From Porticoccaceae bacterium (lineage in GTDB: Bacteria > Pseudomonadota > Gammaproteobacteria > Pseudomonadales > Porticoccaceae), in assembly GCA_021773435.1 (NCBI GenBank), contig JAJFKC010000006.1, positions 46,623 through 110,622 of the forward strand: a stretch of DNA of 64,000 nucleotides. The letters run 5' to 3'. Of the stretch, positions 20,222-30,596 are shown in pieces. The notes under the pieces were generated by a model. It had not been told where the DNA came from and made no database searches. It worked only from the letters and a program-made list of their open reading frames with translations. Positions within the stretch are counted from its first letter, which is position 1, and each line of letters begins with the position of its first letter. The position numbers and the translations under genes were made by a program.

Positions 20222-21544
20222 ATGAATATTTTGCTAATCGGTTCCGGTGGACGCGAGCATGCACTGGCCTGGAAGATCGCTCAAAATCAAAGTGTCGACA
20301 AAATCTTTGTCGCACCGGGTAATGGCGGTACCGCCCTAGAACCCTGCATGCAAAATGTAGCTATTCAAGTTGGTGACTTCGCAGGTTTGGCCGATTTTAC
20401 CCGACGAAATAATTGCGTACTGACCATAGTCGGACCAGAGGCTCCATTGGTTGACGGTATTGTTGATTATTTCCAGGCGCGCGACTTAAAAATATTTGGC
20501 CCCAATAAAAATGCCGCGCAACTCGAAGGCTCGAAAACCTTTACCAAGCATTTTCTGGCCCGTCATCATATTCCCACCGCTGATTACGACACTTTTGTCG
20601 ACCTCGATAAAGCCCTGGGTTACGTCCGAGAGTGTGGTGCACCTATCGTCATCAAAGCTGACGGGCTAGCGGCGGGCAAAGGTGTAATTGTTGCCATGAC
20701 TCTCATCGAAGCTGAATCCGCAATCAAAGACATGCTGGCCGGCAATGTCTTTGGTGAAGCCGGACACCGGGTCGTAATCGAAGAGTTTCTTGACGGCGAG
20801 GAAGCCAGTTTTATCGTTGTCGCTGACGGCAAGCACGTCCAGCCCATGGCCACTAGCCAGGATCACAAACGCCTGGGCGATGGCGATACCGGCCCGAATA
20901 CCGGCGGGATGGGTGCTTATTCACCCGCGCCGGTAGTCACCGACGCGGTGTATAAACGCATCATGAACGAAGTGATACTGCCCACCGTTCGCGGCATGGC
21001 CGAGGAAGGCAATGACTACACCGGCTTCCTCTATGCTGGCCTGATGATCGCCGCTGATGGCACGCCCAAAGTCATTGAATACAACTGTCGTTTTGGCGAC
21101 CCGGAAACCCAGCCCATTATGATGCGCCTACAATCTGATCTGCTTGAATTGTGCCTGGCGGCATTGGATGGCGGCCTCGAAGACATGACCACGCAATGGG
21201 ATTCGCGATGCGCAGTCGGTGTAGTCATGGCTGCGGGAGGCTACCCCGGCAGTTACGATAAGGGACTCGAAATCAGTCGCCTACCAACAGAAACTAAAGC
21301 TAGCAAAGTATTTCACGCGGGCACCATGCTTAACGAAAGTGGGCCGCATGGTGAGAGCGCAAACGTTCAGCTGGTAACAAATGGTGGCCGAGTGCTTTGT
21401 GTAACAGCCCTGGGCGACACCGTCAGCGCCGCCCAACAGAAAGCCTATCAGGTATTGTCAAATATTCACTGGCAGGACGCTGTCTATCGTAGCGATATTG
21501 CGTATCGTGCGATCGCACGGGAACAAGACCAGGCTGGCAAATAA
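20222..21544 (+). CDS. purD: phosphoribosylamine-glycine ligase
   Basis: GAR synthetase joins glycine to phosphoribosylamine with ATP, the second step of purine synthesis. The 440 aa begin with MNILLIGSGGREHALAWKIA, the PurD glycine-rich start. The ATP-grasp core shows FGPNKNAAQLEGSK, ADGLAAGKGV and DGDTGPNTGGMGAYSPAP. FGDPETQPIMMRL provides metal and active-site residues. It has its own likely promoter and stands alone after the DUF1653 interruption. It converges with the Ycf46-like ATPase 57 bases downstream. Confidence 0.96.
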   Translation: MNILLIGSGGREHALAWKIAQNQSVDKIFVAPGNGGTALEPCMQNVAIQVGDFAGLADFTRRNNCVLTIVGPEAPLVDGIVDYFQARDLKIFGPNKNAAQLEGSKTFTKHFLARHHIPTADYDTFVDLDKALGYVRECGAPIVIKADGLAAGKGVIVAMTLIEAESAIKDMLAGNVFGEAGHRVVIEEFLDGEEASFIVVADGKHVQPMATSQDHKRLGDGDTGPNTGGMGAYSPAPVVTDAVYKRIMNEVILPTVRGMAEEGNDYTGFLYAGLMIAADGTPKVIEYNCRFGDPETQPIMMRLQSDLLELCLAALDGGLEDMTTQWDSRCAVGVVMAAGGYPGSYDKGLEISRLPTETKASKVFHAGTMLNESGPHGESANVQLVTNGGRVLCVTALGDTVSAAQQKAYQVLSNIHWQDAVYRSDIAYRAIAREQDQAGK

Positions 21545-21601
21545 TTATCTTATACGACAAACAAATTCAGTCGGTTTTCAGTCGGTTTAATGACGTGCTG
21601 A

Positions 21602-23086
21602 TCAGGCGATCACCACATTGCGTTGTTGCGCCCAATCACGCAGCTGAGCAATTCGCCCTGCCATAACCACTGATAACGGGCTGGTGGAAATGATCTCGTC
21701 AAGCAGCAACTCGGTGGTTACATCGGTATTCCGGGCTAGCGCGCTGTATAAGCCCGAGACAATGGCCTGCTCTATCTCGGCACCAGAAAAACCCTCAGAT
21801 GCTGCGACCAGCTCGGCTATGGAGAACTGTTCGACATCCAGCTCTCGATTGTTGAGGTGTATGGAAAATATAACCTGGCGTGCATCGGCATTGGGAAGAT
21901 CAACGAAAAACAGCTCGTCAAACCGGCCCTTACGGACTAACTCGGGCGGCAGGCGGGAAATATCATTGGACGTTGCCACCATAAAGACGCCGTCTTTGCG
22001 TTCCGCCATCCAGGTCAGCAAAGTGCCCAGCACGCGTCCTGCGGTACCGCTGTCATTATCGTCGCCGCCCAGGCCTTTTTCAATTTCATCAAGCCACAGC
22101 ACACAGGGCGACATTTTCTCCGCCAACGACAGGGATTCACGCAAATTACGTTCGGTTTCGCCATAAAACTTATTGTACAAAGCACCCATATCGAGCTTTA
22201 GTAGTGGCACCGACCAGGCACCGGCAATCGCCTTGGCGGCCAGACTTTTACCGCCACCCTGAACACCTAGCAAGAGAATGCCTTTCGGTGCATCCAGCCC
22301 TTTCACGCTGCCCGTAAAAACCGACTGACGTTTAGTCAACCATTCTTTGAGGTTTTCCATACCGCCGACCTTGTCGAGTTGCTCACCGCTATAATCAAAG
22401 GTCAACACACCGTCCATATCCATCAGCCGAAATTTGGCCTGATTAATTTCGGGCAAATCAGCCTCAGTAATTGCGCCATCATCGACAATGGCACTGCGCG
22501 CCAAACGACGTACTTCGCCGTAGCTTAAACCCCGAAGGCCACTGACCAGTTGTTCGAGGGTTTCATTATCGGTTTTAACCCGAGTGCTGCCGTTTTCTTT
22601 CGCCCAGTTTTTCGCCTCATCCTTTACCACCTTCATGATCTGGGCTTTATTGGGCAGGGACACCTCGAAACGTGCACTTAATCGAGCCAACTCCTCTGGC
22701 AACTTAAAACGATGGCTGACCAAGACCAGGGTTACCGCACCATTATTGTTGCGCAGGGCAATATCTTTTAGCTGGCGAACCTGGGTCGGGTGGTCTTCGC
22801 CCAACCAGGGGTGAATATCACATAGCGCATAAATCCCCGGTTCGGCTCTTTTTTTAAGTTGATCGAGTAATTCACCGGGCTCGGCATATTTGTTAGGTTC
22901 TTCAACCTGCAAACCAAAACCAGCCCGCTTCAGACCATCGGTGATGGTCCACTGGTAGAGAGCGGTATCTCGCTGTCTAGCGACTCGCATAAGCAGGCCT
23001 AGCGCCCGCGGTTCGTCATAGGTTTCCAGTACGATAATTGAAACGCCAGCGGCGATGACCAAACCCAGATCATGGGCATCCTGCAT
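21602..23086 (-). CDS. Ycf46-like AAA ATPase
   Basis: A 494-aa AAA-family ATPase. Its layout matches the Ycf46 group known from plastids, cyanobacteria and some proteobacteria. An N-terminal degenerate ATPase-like domain (about 1-200) starts with GLVIAAGVSIIVLETYDEPRA. A C-terminal active AAA+ domain carries Walker A GVQGGGKS at residues 274-281, Walker B VLWLDEIEKG at about 332, and sensor-like ATSNDISRLPPELVRKGRFDE. No membrane segment or protease motif follows, so it is not FtsH. In cyanobacteria Ycf46 has been linked to carbon-uptake regulation; no such role can be inferred here. It starts a minus-strand single-gene unit divergent from coq7. Confidence 0.8.
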   Translation of the reverse strand: MQDAHDLGLVIAAGVSIIVLETYDEPRALGLLMRVARQRDTALYQWTITDGLKRAGFGLQVEEPNKYAEPGELLDQLKKRAEPGIYALCDIHPWLGEDHPTQVRQLKDIALRNNNGAVTLVLVSHRFKLPEELARLSARFEVSLPNKAQIMKVVKDEAKNWAKENGSTRVKTDNETLEQLVSGLRGLSYGEVRRLARSAIVDDGAITEADLPEINQAKFRLMDMDGVLTFDYSGEQLDKVGGMENLKEWLTKRQSVFTGSVKGLDAPKGILLLGVQGGGKSLAAKAIAGAWSVPLLKLDMGALYNKFYGETERNLRESLSLAEKMSPCVLWLDEIEKGLGGDDNDSGTAGRVLGTLLTWMAERKDGVFMVATSNDISRLPPELVRKGRFDELFFVDLPNADARQVIFSIHLNNRELDVEQFSIAELVAASEGFSGAEIEQAIVSGLYSALARNTDVTTELLLDEIISTSPLSVVMAGRIAQLRDWAQQRNVVIA

Positions 23087-23261
23087 AATTTAATCCCTTT
23101 AACGGATAGCAATATGATGACAAACTGTCGCATTGTTCGCCACTGGCATAGATATTGAGCGCAATTAGTGCATTGGCGGTTTACCGCTGAATGTTACCCA
23201 TATAGCGACACAGGAAACCAGCGGCATCTCGTCCACCAGGAACACAAAATAAAGTAACGCC

Positions 23262-23906
23262 ATGACCAAACGTAATTTGACCCCTTTTGATCACTTCCTT
23301 ATGCAGGCCGATACAGCGCTTAGAGTGTTGGCGGGCAAACCGACGCAATCGTCCCGACCATCTCCCGAGCGAAACCACACTGGCGTTGAACTGGATGCAG
23401 ACCAAAAACGTCATGCTGCTGGTTTGATGAGAGTTAATCACAGTGGGGAGATTTGCGCCCAAGCATTGTATCAAGGCCAGGCGTTGACGGCTAAACTCGC
23501 CACTACGCGAACCGCCATGGAGCAGGCCGCTAAGGAAGAAATTGATCACCTCGCCTGGTGCGAACAACGCCTCAAAACTTTGAATAGTCAACCCAGCTTG
23601 CTTAACCCGCTGTGGTACGCCATGTCATTTGGCCTCGGTGCCGGGGCGGGTTTGCTTAATGACCGCCTCAGCCTAGGATTCGTCGCCGCCACTGAAGAAC
23701 AGGTCTGTCAGCATCTCGAAAGCCATCTGCAAGATTTACCGAAAGAGGATCAAAAAAGTCGGGCGGTGGTAGAGGAGATGCTGGTCGATGAAGCCAAACA
23801 CGCAACCAGCGCCCTACAAGCCGGCGGCTGGCCTTTCCCAGCACCCCTGAAAAAAATGATGTCTTTGCTAGCCAGCGCAATGACGAAATCGAGCTATAAA
23901 CTGTGA
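23262..23906 (+). CDS. coq7: 2-polyprenyl-3-methyl-6-methoxy-1,4-benzoquinone monooxygenase
   Basis: Di-iron hydroxylase that adds the last hydroxyl in ubiquinone synthesis in many non-enteric proteobacteria, replacing UbiF. The 214 aa show the ferritin-like ligand set: Glu in [26 protein letters not shown] (ExxH), Glu in [14 protein letters not shown], and DEAKHA (ExxH). Presence of Coq7 implies an aerobic ubiquinone-based respiratory chain. It stands in the same neighbourhood as OsmC, crp and the trp genes as in Pseudomonas, but a LysR gene and a putative sRNA lie between, and no speD is seen. Confidence 0.93.
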   Translation: MTKRNLTPFDHFLMQADTALRVLAGKPTQSSRPSPERNHTGVELDADQKRHAAGLMRVNHSGEICAQALYQGQALTAKLATTRTAMEQAAKEEIDHLAWCEQRLKTLNSQPSLLNPLWYAMSFGLGAGAGLLNDRLSLGFVAATEEQVCQHLESHLQDLPKEDQKSRAVVEEMLVDEAKHATSALQAGGWPFPAPLKKMMSLLASAMTKSSYKL

Positions 23907-24043
23907 TGGTTTACTGGTTGAACAAACCCTGTGTCACAAAACTTGCCAGCAAATTCTCTGCACCATTACACAGCATGCATAGCCGGAGGTTTTGATCGCC
24001 TCGTAAACCAAACCCGCTGATTTAATGCCATCGCCTGATCGGG

Positions 24044-25003
24044 CTAATCCCTACCACGATCTCGTCTGATACCCATCACTACGTTGAGTATTTTTTCCTT
24101 TAGCCAGTTATGCACAGGTGAATTAATAGTGCGCCTATGCTGTACTAAAACAGCTGGAATATCAGGATTGTGGTCAAGACCTTCAGGATAGGGTCGGCGC
24201 ACAATATCGTAAAAGGCCCGCTCCTGTTCCAGGTCGTCCGTGGTCGCCAGCATTAAACAGTCGGTTGAGTGCAAGGTACTTAAAGCCGTCATCAGTTGAT
24301 CGGTGACCAGGGCTTTTTTGCGCGTGGGATAACCCATCGAGGTAAGCGTCCGGTCAAAACGGCTTTCGGTCAAGGGCGACACTTTATCCGCAATCAATAG
24401 AAAATATTGGACAAATGGATACTCCAGCATTTCTTCAAGTGTCGGGTTTTTATTCGCTAAGGGATGACCACTACGCATCCACACGGCGGGCGTAAAATTG
24501 CCCAGCGGCGTGACGATAAAATCTGAGGGTAGTTGTTTCTCGACCTCAAGTATGTAGTCGATTTCCCCCGATTCAAGCTCCTGAATAGACAGATCATTAA
24601 TATTGGACAATGCCAGTGTCAAACCCGGTGCCTCGTCTCGAAGAATAGTAGCCAGTTGAGGCATTATCTGTACGGCCATAAATTCAGGGCCAACGATCTG
24701 AATAGCACCCTCGTAAGTCCCTGGCTCGAATTCGGAATTTTGCAGCACTAGCGAGACGTCATTGAGAACAGTGGGCAAGGCCTGGGCAATTTCAAGAGCT
24801 CGGGGAGTGGGAACCAAGCCCCTGCCACTACGGGTAAAGAGAGGATCATCAAATAAGGTCCGCAACCGCGACAATGTTTTGCTCATTGCTGGTTGAGTAA
24901 CAAACAGTCTTTGTGCTGCTCTAGTGACATTACGCTCTTCGAGCAGTACATGAAGTGCGACAAGCAAATTCAGATCAACGCGGGAGAGGGAGTCAATAGC
25001 CAT
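24044..25003 (-). CDS. LysR-family transcriptional regulator
   Basis: A 319-aa regulator. The N-terminal winged helix (about 6-65) has the typical VDLNLLVALHVLLEERNVTR and AAQRLFVTQPAMSKTLSRLR pattern. The remainder is a periplasmic-binding-like effector domain. The sequence resembles the NodD/NahR/LeuO-type subgroup (FDDPLFTRSGRGLVPTPRA). The target is unknown. LysR proteins often control a divergent neighbour. Here the divergent side has no protein gene for 340 bases but does contain the candidate small RNA, so the sRNA is a possible target (inference). No nearby metabolic gene suggests an inducer. Confidence 0.88.
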   Translation of the reverse strand: MAIDSLSRVDLNLLVALHVLLEERNVTRAAQRLFVTQPAMSKTLSRLRTLFDDPLFTRSGRGLVPTPRALEIAQALPTVLNDVSLVLQNSEFEPGTYEGAIQIVGPEFMAVQIMPQLATILRDEAPGLTLALSNINDLSIQELESGEIDYILEVEKQLPSDFIVTPLGNFTPAVWMRSGHPLANKNPTLEEMLEYPFVQYFLLIADKVSPLTESRFDRTLTSMGYPTRKKALVTDQLMTALSTLHSTDCLMLATTDDLEQERAFYDIVRRPYPEGLDHNPDIPAVLVQHRRTINSPVHNWLKEKILNVVMGIRRDRGRD

Positions 25004-25194
25004 AGAATAATTATTAGTTATGCAGTTTCTACATTTTATATCTTTTGTTTATAGAATCGCAAGTACGACTATTTTAGGATCCTGTAAATTTGGACTCTGT
25101 GCAAAAGCTAACACTCAGAATTATCCCTACCAGTTATGATTAACATCAAAATAATATATTTTAATTATAACAATAGAGTCAGTATATTGTCTTC

Positions 25195-25293
25195 AGTGGT
25201 TGGCGAGCTTTGGTCCTAGGAACCTTCGCCAGCGTTTACACTTCCTAACCCCCTGTATCATACTTTTGGGGAGCGCTAGCTCCCCTTTTTTTT
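25195..25293 (+). ncRNA. candidate intergenic small RNA
   Basis: A 341-base gap between two minus-strand genes (LysR and OsmC) contains a plus-strand intrinsic terminator with no plus-strand ORF in front of it. That implies a non-coding transcript. A -10-like TATATT lies at 25183-25188, putting a start near 25195 and giving a transcript of about 100 nt. Predicted structure: a 5' hairpin (TGGCGA 25201-25206 pairing with TCGCCA 25226-25231, inner GGT/ACC), a single-stranded C-rich stretch (TTCCTAACCCCCTG), then the terminator. The C-rich stretch could pair with purine-rich ribosome binding sites. No convincing -35 was found. I do not recognise a known RNA family. Confidence 0.55.
25268..25293 (+). 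terminator. strong Rho-independent terminator
   Basis: GGGGAGC, loop GCTA, GCTCCCC: a perfect 7-bp GC-rich stem followed by eight T. The T run is on the plus strand only; on the minus strand the hairpin is followed by AAAAG. It therefore cannot be the terminator of the minus-strand OsmC gene. Confidence 0.88.
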
Positions 25294-25344
25294 GCCTGCT
25301 ATTCCATACTCTCGGCTCCTTATTCCACAGACCCTCGGTTCAGT

Positions 25345-25773
25345 TTACTCAACCAGCTCTTTAATCTCGTAGCTATGGCTTATATCAACACCGCCCTTGC
25401 CGAGCATAATCGAAGCCGAGCAATATTTCTCCGCCGAAAGCTGCACCGCCCGCTTAACCTGTTTATCCTTTAGGTTTTGTCCAGATATAACAAAGTGAAT
25501 CTTAATCGCAGTAAATACTGCCGGGACTGCATCAGCCCTTTGTGCGTTCAACTGAGCCTCACAGCCGCTGACTTGCTGCCGACTTTTTTTGAGGATACTC
25601 ACCACATCGAAACTGGCACAACCACCCATGCCAATTAAAATCATTTCCATGGGTCGAATACCGACATTGCGGCCGCCATGCTCTTCCGGTCCATCCATCA
25701 CCACACAATGGCCGCTTCCAGATTCACCGACAAACATAGCGTCATCTGCCCATCTAACAACAGCTTTCATCAA
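25345..25773 (-). CDS. OsmC family protein (YhfA-like)
   Basis: A 142-aa OsmC/Ohr-fold protein, related to peroxide-reducing thiol enzymes. It has the conserved cysteines in GGCASFDVVSIL (about residue 51) and KYCSASIML (about residue 118). The HGGRNVGIRPMEMIL segment matches the YhfA-type subgroup found beside crp in many gammaproteobacteria. Its precise substrate is not established. It is divergent from crp with a 151-base shared region. The ATG at 25773 is followed by a second Met, so the start could be one codon later. Confidence 0.87.
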   Translation of the reverse strand: MMKAVVRWADDAMFVGESGSGHCVVMDGPEEHGGRNVGIRPMEMILIGMGGCASFDVVSILKKSRQQVSGCEAQLNAQRADAVPAVFTAIKIHFVISGQNLKDKQVKRAVQLSAEKYCSASIMLGKGGVDISHSYEIKELVE

Positions 25774-25924
25774 TTAGACCAACCCATATGATACTCAGAC
25801 TTTACTATACCAGCTCCAGCCCACCAACATCCGCTGCCAGCTATCCCAGCAAAAGGTTTACACGCCTTGTTGTTCAGTGCGATGATTGGCTTTCACCATT
25901 CGGGCGTTAGTATAGGAGATAATA

Positions 25925-26557
25925 ATGGCCCTTGAGCCTATAACACCGCACATTCCAAACCATGAGGAGTTTTTGAACCACTGCCACAATCGCCGCTACC
26001 CAAATAAAAGCACAATTATATATGCGGGCGATACGGGGGATACCCTTCACTACATTATATCTGGATCTGTTTCAGTATTAATCGAAGACGACGACGGCCG
26101 TGAGATGATCGTCGCTTATCTCAATCCAGGGGATTTTTTCGGTGAAATGGGCCTGTTTGAGCAGGAGGATCGCAGCGCATGGATCCGTGCAAGGACAGAG
26201 TGCGAGGTAGCCGAAATTAAGTACGATACTTTTCACGAGCTCTCCGAAACCTACCCCGGTTTTCTGTATTCAGTCAGCAAACAAATGGCTCAGCGTCTGC
26301 GAGATACAACCCGCAAAGTCGGCGACTTAGCGTTTCTTGATGTTACTGGTCGAGTAGCACGTGCTTTGCTTGATTTGTGCAAAGAACCCGACGCCCTCAC
26401 CCATCCTGATGGCATGCAAATAAAAATTACGCGTCAGGAGATCGGTCGTATCGTTGGCTGTTCAAGAGAAATGGTGGGCAGGGTGTTAAAAAGCCTGGAA
26501 GAACAGGGGCTGGTGGTAGCGAGAGGTAAGACGATGGTTGTTCACGGGACACGTTGA
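25925..26557 (+). CDS. crp: cAMP receptor protein (Crp/Vfr type)
   Basis: Global cAMP-responsive regulator. The 210 aa include an N-terminal cyclic-nucleotide domain with [12 protein letters not shown] followed by [17 protein letters not shown]. These hold the Glu, Arg and Ser that bind cAMP in E. coli Crp. A C-terminal helix-turn-helix follows ([27 protein letters not shown]). AGGAG lies 7 bases before the ATG at 25925. The position next to trpC and OsmC matches Pseudomonas vfr. The crp promoter region was checked for a TGTGA-N6-TCACA site and none was convincing. Confidence 0.93.
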   Translation: MALEPITPHIPNHEEFLNHCHNRRYPNKSTIIYAGDTGDTLHYIISGSVSVLIEDDDGREMIVAYLNPGDFFGEMGLFEQEDRSAWIRARTECEVAEIKYDTFHELSETYPGFLYSVSKQMAQRLRDTTRKVGDLAFLDVTGRVARALLDLCKEPDALTHPDGMQIKITRQEIGRIVGCSREMVGRVLKSLEEQGLVVARGKTMVVHGTR

Positions 26558-26611
26558 AAAAACAACACAAACAATAAATCAGCCTTTAATTCCTGCTTCC
26601 GTGCCGAACCA

Positions 26612-27430
26612 TTAATTAAACATTTCCAGCAATCGAATGCCCGGATCGTCGGCACGCATAAACGCTTCACCCACCAGAAAGGCATTAACCCCGTGGTCGC
26701 GCATGGCGATCACGTCGTCGTTAGTGTGAATACCACTCTCAGTGATAATTAATCGATTTTCCGGCATGCCATCAAGCAAGTTAAAGGTTGTTTCCAGGCT
26801 GGTTTCAAAGGTGTGCAGGTTTCGATTATTAATACCTATCAGTGGGCTGGATAATTGCAGAGCAATGTCGAGCTCCTGCCGATTATGAATCTCTACCAAC
26901 ACATCCAGCCCAATATCTATCGCACTATCGTGCAACTTCCGCAGCTTATCTACATCTAGCGCCGCGACGATAAGCAACACGCAATCAGCCCCAATGGCAC
27001 GCGCCTCATAAATCTGGTAATCATCTACCACAAAGTCTTTACGCAAAACGGGTAGGTCGGTGGCATGTTTGGCCTGTCGAAGATAATCGTCACTGCCCTG
27101 GAAAAAATCTACATCGGTTAAGACTGACAAGCAGGTCGCACCGCCTTTTTCATAACTTTGTGCAATATTCACCGCATCAAAATCTTCGCGAATGACCCCC
27201 TTGCTCGGTGATGCCTTTTTAATTTCAGCGATAACGGCGGGCAAACCTTGTTCAATCTTAAGCTGCAATGCAAAAGCAAAACCACGGGAATCAGTCTGAT
27301 CTGCCATCAACTCCCTTAATTGCTCAACTGGCACTGTCTCGCTGCGCTCGCTTACCTCAATATATTTACGGGCGATAATTTTTTTTAATATGGTTGGCGT
27401 ATCCACCACTGGAGGATTTTTTGACGACAT
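26612..27430 (-). CDS. trpC: indole-3-glycerol phosphate synthase
   Basis: Ring closure and decarboxylation of CdRP to indole-3-glycerol phosphate in tryptophan synthesis. A 272-aa monofunctional TIM barrel; unlike E. coli there is no fused TrpF. Motifs: [20 protein letters not shown] with catalytic Lys, [39 protein letters not shown] and ITESGI. It is the last gene of the minus-strand trpE-trpG-trpD-trpC cluster, 48 bases after trpD, and converges with crp 55 bases away. Confidence 0.95.
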   Translation of the reverse strand: MSSKNPPVVDTPTILKKIIARKYIEVSERSETVPVEQLRELMADQTDSRGFAFALQLKIEQGLPAVIAEIKKASPSKGVIREDFDAVNIAQSYEKGGATCLSVLTDVDFFQGSDDYLRQAKHATDLPVLRKDFVVDDYQIYEARAIGADCVLLIVAALDVDKLRKLHDSAIDIGLDVLVEIHNRQELDIALQLSSPLIGINNRNLHTFETSLETTFNLLDGMPENRLIITESGIHTNDDVIAMRDHGVNAFLVGEAFMRADDPGIRLLEMFN

Positions 27431-27478
27431 TTAAATACCTAAAGCGTGTTTGATTAACACTGATTTTGCCCGAGCCAC

Positions 27479-28516
27479 CTACATTGTATTGAGCAAATCC
27501 GTATAGGAAGCTAGCTCGACCATCCGTTCTAACGCCAGACCACTGGCGACAGTGTCCTGCGCAATAATAACGCCCTCCACGACAGTCGATGCAATACCGG
27601 CGACATAAATCGCGGCACCCGCGTTTAGCGCAATCAGATCGGCAGCTTTTATACCGGCCTCGGTTTTGCGTTTACCCAAAGCATCGCGAATCAATTTTAG
27701 CGAGTCTTTGGCATCGGTGACATCCAGGCCATCCAGAGATTGTCGAGCGATCCCAAAATCTTCTGGCTTGATGCGGTACTCAATAATGCTGCCGTTATTC
27801 AATTCGGCAACAGACGTTTCACCGGCAAGACTAATTTCATCCAGGCCATCATCGCTGTGGACGATGAGAATATGCTGGCTCCCCAGGCGAGCCAGCACCT
27901 CAGCCATGGGACGACATAACTGCGCATCGAAAACGCCAATCAACTGGCGCTTGACGCCCGCCGGGTTGGTCATGGGGCCAAGGATATTAAACAGCGTGCG
28001 AATGCCCAATTCTTTGCGCGGACCAGCAGCATATTTCATCGCGCTGTGGTGAGCAGGGGCGAACATAAAACCGATACCAACATCATCGACGCAACGGCTT
28101 ACCTGCGCGGGCGTTAAGCCTAGTTTAACATCCGCAGCTTCGAGCAAATCTGCGCTGCCGCTTTTACTGCTCACCGAGCGGTTGCCATGTTTGACCACTT
28201 TGCCACCGGCCGCCGCGACCACAAAAGCGCTGGCAGTTGAGACATTAAATAAACTTGCGCCGTCACCACCGGTGCCGACAATATCGACCAGATGTTCACC
28301 GCTGACCTCAACTCCCGTGGCCAGATCACGCATAACCTGCACAGCACCGGTGATTTCATCCAGGGTTTCACCCTTCATACGCAGCGCCACGAGGAGACCA
28401 GCAATTTGCTCTGGGCTGGCGCCACCGGTCATGACCTGCTCCATCACGGCAACCATTTCTTCCTGACTCAAATCCTGACGATCGATAACACAGGCGACCG
28501 CTTGTTTAATATCCAT
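27479..28516 (-). CDS. trpD: anthranilate phosphoribosyltransferase
   Basis: Transfers phosphoribose from PRPP to anthranilate. The 345 aa include the glycine-rich PRPP loop [50 protein letters not shown] and [17 protein letters not shown]. All are diagnostic of TrpD. I chose ATG at 28516 (GGAAGG about 7 bases upstream) over a TTG two codons earlier that overlaps the trpG stop. Either way trpG and trpD are almost contiguous and probably translationally coupled. Confidence 0.95.
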   Translation of the reverse strand: MDIKQAVACVIDRQDLSQEEMVAVMEQVMTGGASPEQIAGLLVALRMKGETLDEITGAVQVMRDLATGVEVSGEHLVDIVGTGGDGASLFNVSTASAFVVAAAGGKVVKHGNRSVSSKSGSADLLEAADVKLGLTPAQVSRCVDDVGIGFMFAPAHHSAMKYAAGPRKELGIRTLFNILGPMTNPAGVKRQLIGVFDAQLCRPMAEVLARLGSQHILIVHSDDGLDEISLAGETSVAELNNGSIIEYRIKPEDFGIARQSLDGLDVTDAKDSLKLIRDALGKRKTEAGIKAADLIALNAGAAIYVAGIASTVVEGVIIAQDTVASGLALERMVELASYTDLLNTM

Positions 28517-28518
28517 TC

Positions 28519-29097
28519 TCAACCTTCCAGAAAGTTTTTCAGCAAGTCATGGCCGTGTTCAGTGAGGATCGATTCAGGGTGGAATTGCACTCCCTCCAAT
28601 GCGAATTCCCTATGGCGCACGCCCATAATTTCGTCCATCTTGCCAGCCTCGGTTTCGGTCCAGGCAGTGATTTCGAGACAGTCCGGCAAAGTCGCTTTTT
28701 CAATCACCAACGAATGATAGCGTGTCGCCTCAAAAGGATTACTTAAGCCACGGAACACGCCCTCACCGCTATGGTGGATCAAGGAAGTCTTGCCGTGCAT
28801 CACTTTTCGAGCACGCACAATTTTGCCACCAAAGGCCTGACCAATACTTTGATGGCCGAGACATATACCCAGCAGTGGAATGTTGCCCGCAAATGCTGCA
28901 ACCGTTGCCAGTGATATGCCCGCTTCATTCGGCGTACACGGCCCCGGAGATATGACAATCTTTTCGGGGGCCAGTGATCCAATATCAGCCACAGTGATTT
29001 CATCATTTCGCACCACTTGCACATCAGCTTTCAATTCACCAAGATATTGCACCACGTTATAGGTGAAGGAGTCGTAGTTATCGATCATTAAAATCAT
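28519..29097 (-). CDS. trpG: anthranilate synthase glutamine amidotransferase component
   Basis: Supplies ammonia from glutamine to TrpE. The 192-aa class I glutaminase has [18 protein letters not shown], the nucleophile elbow [17 protein letters not shown] (catalytic Cys), and the catalytic HxE in [28 protein letters not shown] is typical. It may also serve as PabA, since the trpG protein is shared by folate synthesis in some bacteria. The start ATG overlaps the trpE stop by four bases, supporting coupled translation of the two subunits. Confidence 0.95.
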   Translation of the reverse strand: MILMIDNYDSFTYNVVQYLGELKADVQVVRNDEITVADIGSLAPEKIVISPGPCTPNEAGISLATVAAFAGNIPLLGICLGHQSIGQAFGGKIVRARKVMHGKTSLIHHSGEGVFRGLSNPFEATRYHSLVIEKATLPDCLEITAWTETEAGKMDEIMGVRHREFALEGVQFHPESILTEHGHDLLKNFLEG

Positions 29098-30596
29098 TGC
29101 TCTACCTCCTGCTCGAGTCCTTGCGCCACGCCCTGCACCATAGCCGCCGCGCGAAAAATCGCCCGGGCTTTATTCATGGTTTCTTCCCACTCGGTGGTCG
29201 GGACCGAATCAGCAACCACACCGCAACCAGCCTGCACAAATAATGTGTCATCTTTTATCACAGCGGTACGAATAGCGATGGCGGTATCCATGTTGCCATT
29301 CCAGCCCAGATAACCGACAGCACCGCCGTAAATGCAACGCTTCACCGGTTCGAACTCATCAATAATTTCCATGGCACGAATTTTTGGAGCCCCACTCAAA
29401 GTCCCTGCTGGTAATGTGGCACGAAGCACATCGATGGCCGAGGTGTCGGGTTTCACTGAACCGATAACTGTGGAGCTGATATGCATAATATGGGAATAGC
29501 GCTCAACCACCATTTTTTCAGTTAACCGTACAGAACCCACTTCGGATACCCTGCCCACATCATTTCGTCCCAGATCAATCAGCATCAAATGTTCGGCAAT
29601 TTCTTTCGGGTCGGCAAGCAACTCCTCTTCCAGGGCCAGATCCTCTTCAGGGCTCGCTCCTCGGGGACGCGAACCCGCCAAAGGTCGCACGGTGACCTGA
29701 CCATCCTCCAGGTGAGAGAGAATTTCTGGAGACGAGCCAACAATTTCAAAGCCATCAAGATCAAGGAAATACATATACGGTGACGGATTGAGAATCCGTA
29801 AGGCCCGATATAAATTGATCGATTGCTCCGTAAATGGCAGGGACAGCCGCTGGGAAGGCACCACCTGCATGGCATCACCAGCGACGATATAGTCCTTTAT
29901 TTTATCGACGACCTGTTCAAATCGCTGCTGACCAAAACTGGATTTAAACGGTGGGTCTTCACTACCACTACTTGCTAAGGAAATTTTATCCAACTCTGGC
30001 ACCGGCTTACGCAAACCTTTTTCAAGATCATCTAACCTGGCTTGTGCCTTACCCCAGGCTTCTGGAGCACTGCCATCAGCATGAACAATAAAAATTAACT
30101 TACCCTGCAAATTGTCAAACACCAGCACTTCGTGGGAAGCCATTAACAAAATATCCGGCACCCCCAGCTCATCCGGAGGACAGCTGTCAGCCAAACGCGA
30201 CTCCACATAACGCACTGTGTCGTAGCCAAAATAGCCAACCAGGCCACCGGTGAATCTGGGCATATCGGGCAATTCGGGAACCCTGTAACTTCGGGCAAAG
30301 GCCTCTACCTCGGCCAGCGGGTCGGTGGTCTCTTGTTCATCAACCACTCGACCATTTTCCTCGATGGTGCGTTGCTGACCGCAAACCTTCAATACTGTGG
30401 CCGATGGCAAACCGATCAACGAGTAACGGCCCCATTTTTCACCGCCTTCGACGGATTCGAATAAATAGGAATAAGGCCCGCGAGCGAGCTTTAGATAGCA
30501 GGAAAGAGGCGTTTCGAGGTCAGCAAGGATTTCGCGGACAACGGGGATACGATTGTAGTTTTGGCTAGCCAGGTCGGCAAATTGTTCAGGTGTCAT
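29094..30596 (-). CDS. trpE: anthranilate synthase component I
   Basis: Converts chorismate plus ammonia to anthranilate. The 500-aa protein has the N-terminal feedback-binding segment [20 protein letters not shown]. The C-terminal chorismate-binding core shows [28 protein letters not shown] and [18 protein letters not shown]. The start ATG is 6-8 bases after AAGGAAAG. The 259-base upstream gap to rpe shows no Trp-codon-rich leader peptide, so classical attenuation was not seen. It heads the trpE-G-D-C unit. Confidence 0.95.
   Translation of the reverse strand: MTPEQFADLASQNYNRIPVVREILADLETPLSCYLKLARGPYSYLFESVEGGEKWGRYSLIGLPSATVLKVCGQQRTIEENGRVVDEQETTDPLAEVEAFARSYRVPELPDMPRFTGGLVGYFGYDTVRYVESRLADSCPPDELGVPDILLMASHEVLVFDNLQGKLIFIVHADGSAPEAWGKAQARLDDLEKGLRKPVPELDKISLASSGSEDPPFKSSFGQQRFEQVVDKIKDYIVAGDAMQVVPSQRLSLPFTEQSINLYRALRILNPSPYMYFLDLDGFEIVGSSPEILSHLEDGQVTVRPLAGSRPRGASPEEDLALEEELLADPKEIAEHLMLIDLGRNDVGRVSEVGSVRLTEKMVVERYSHIMHISSTVIGSVKPDTSAIDVLRATLPAGTLSGAPKIRAMEIIDEFEPVKRCIYGGAVGYLGWNGNMDTAIAIRTAVIKDDTLFVQAGCGVVADSVPTTEWEETMNKARAIFRAAAMVQGVAQGLEQEVEQ

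Noticed and set aside
25774..25924. Crp autoregulation site upstream of crp
   Set aside because: TGCGA and TCACC occur but with a 10-base spacer, not the 6-base spacing of a Crp site.
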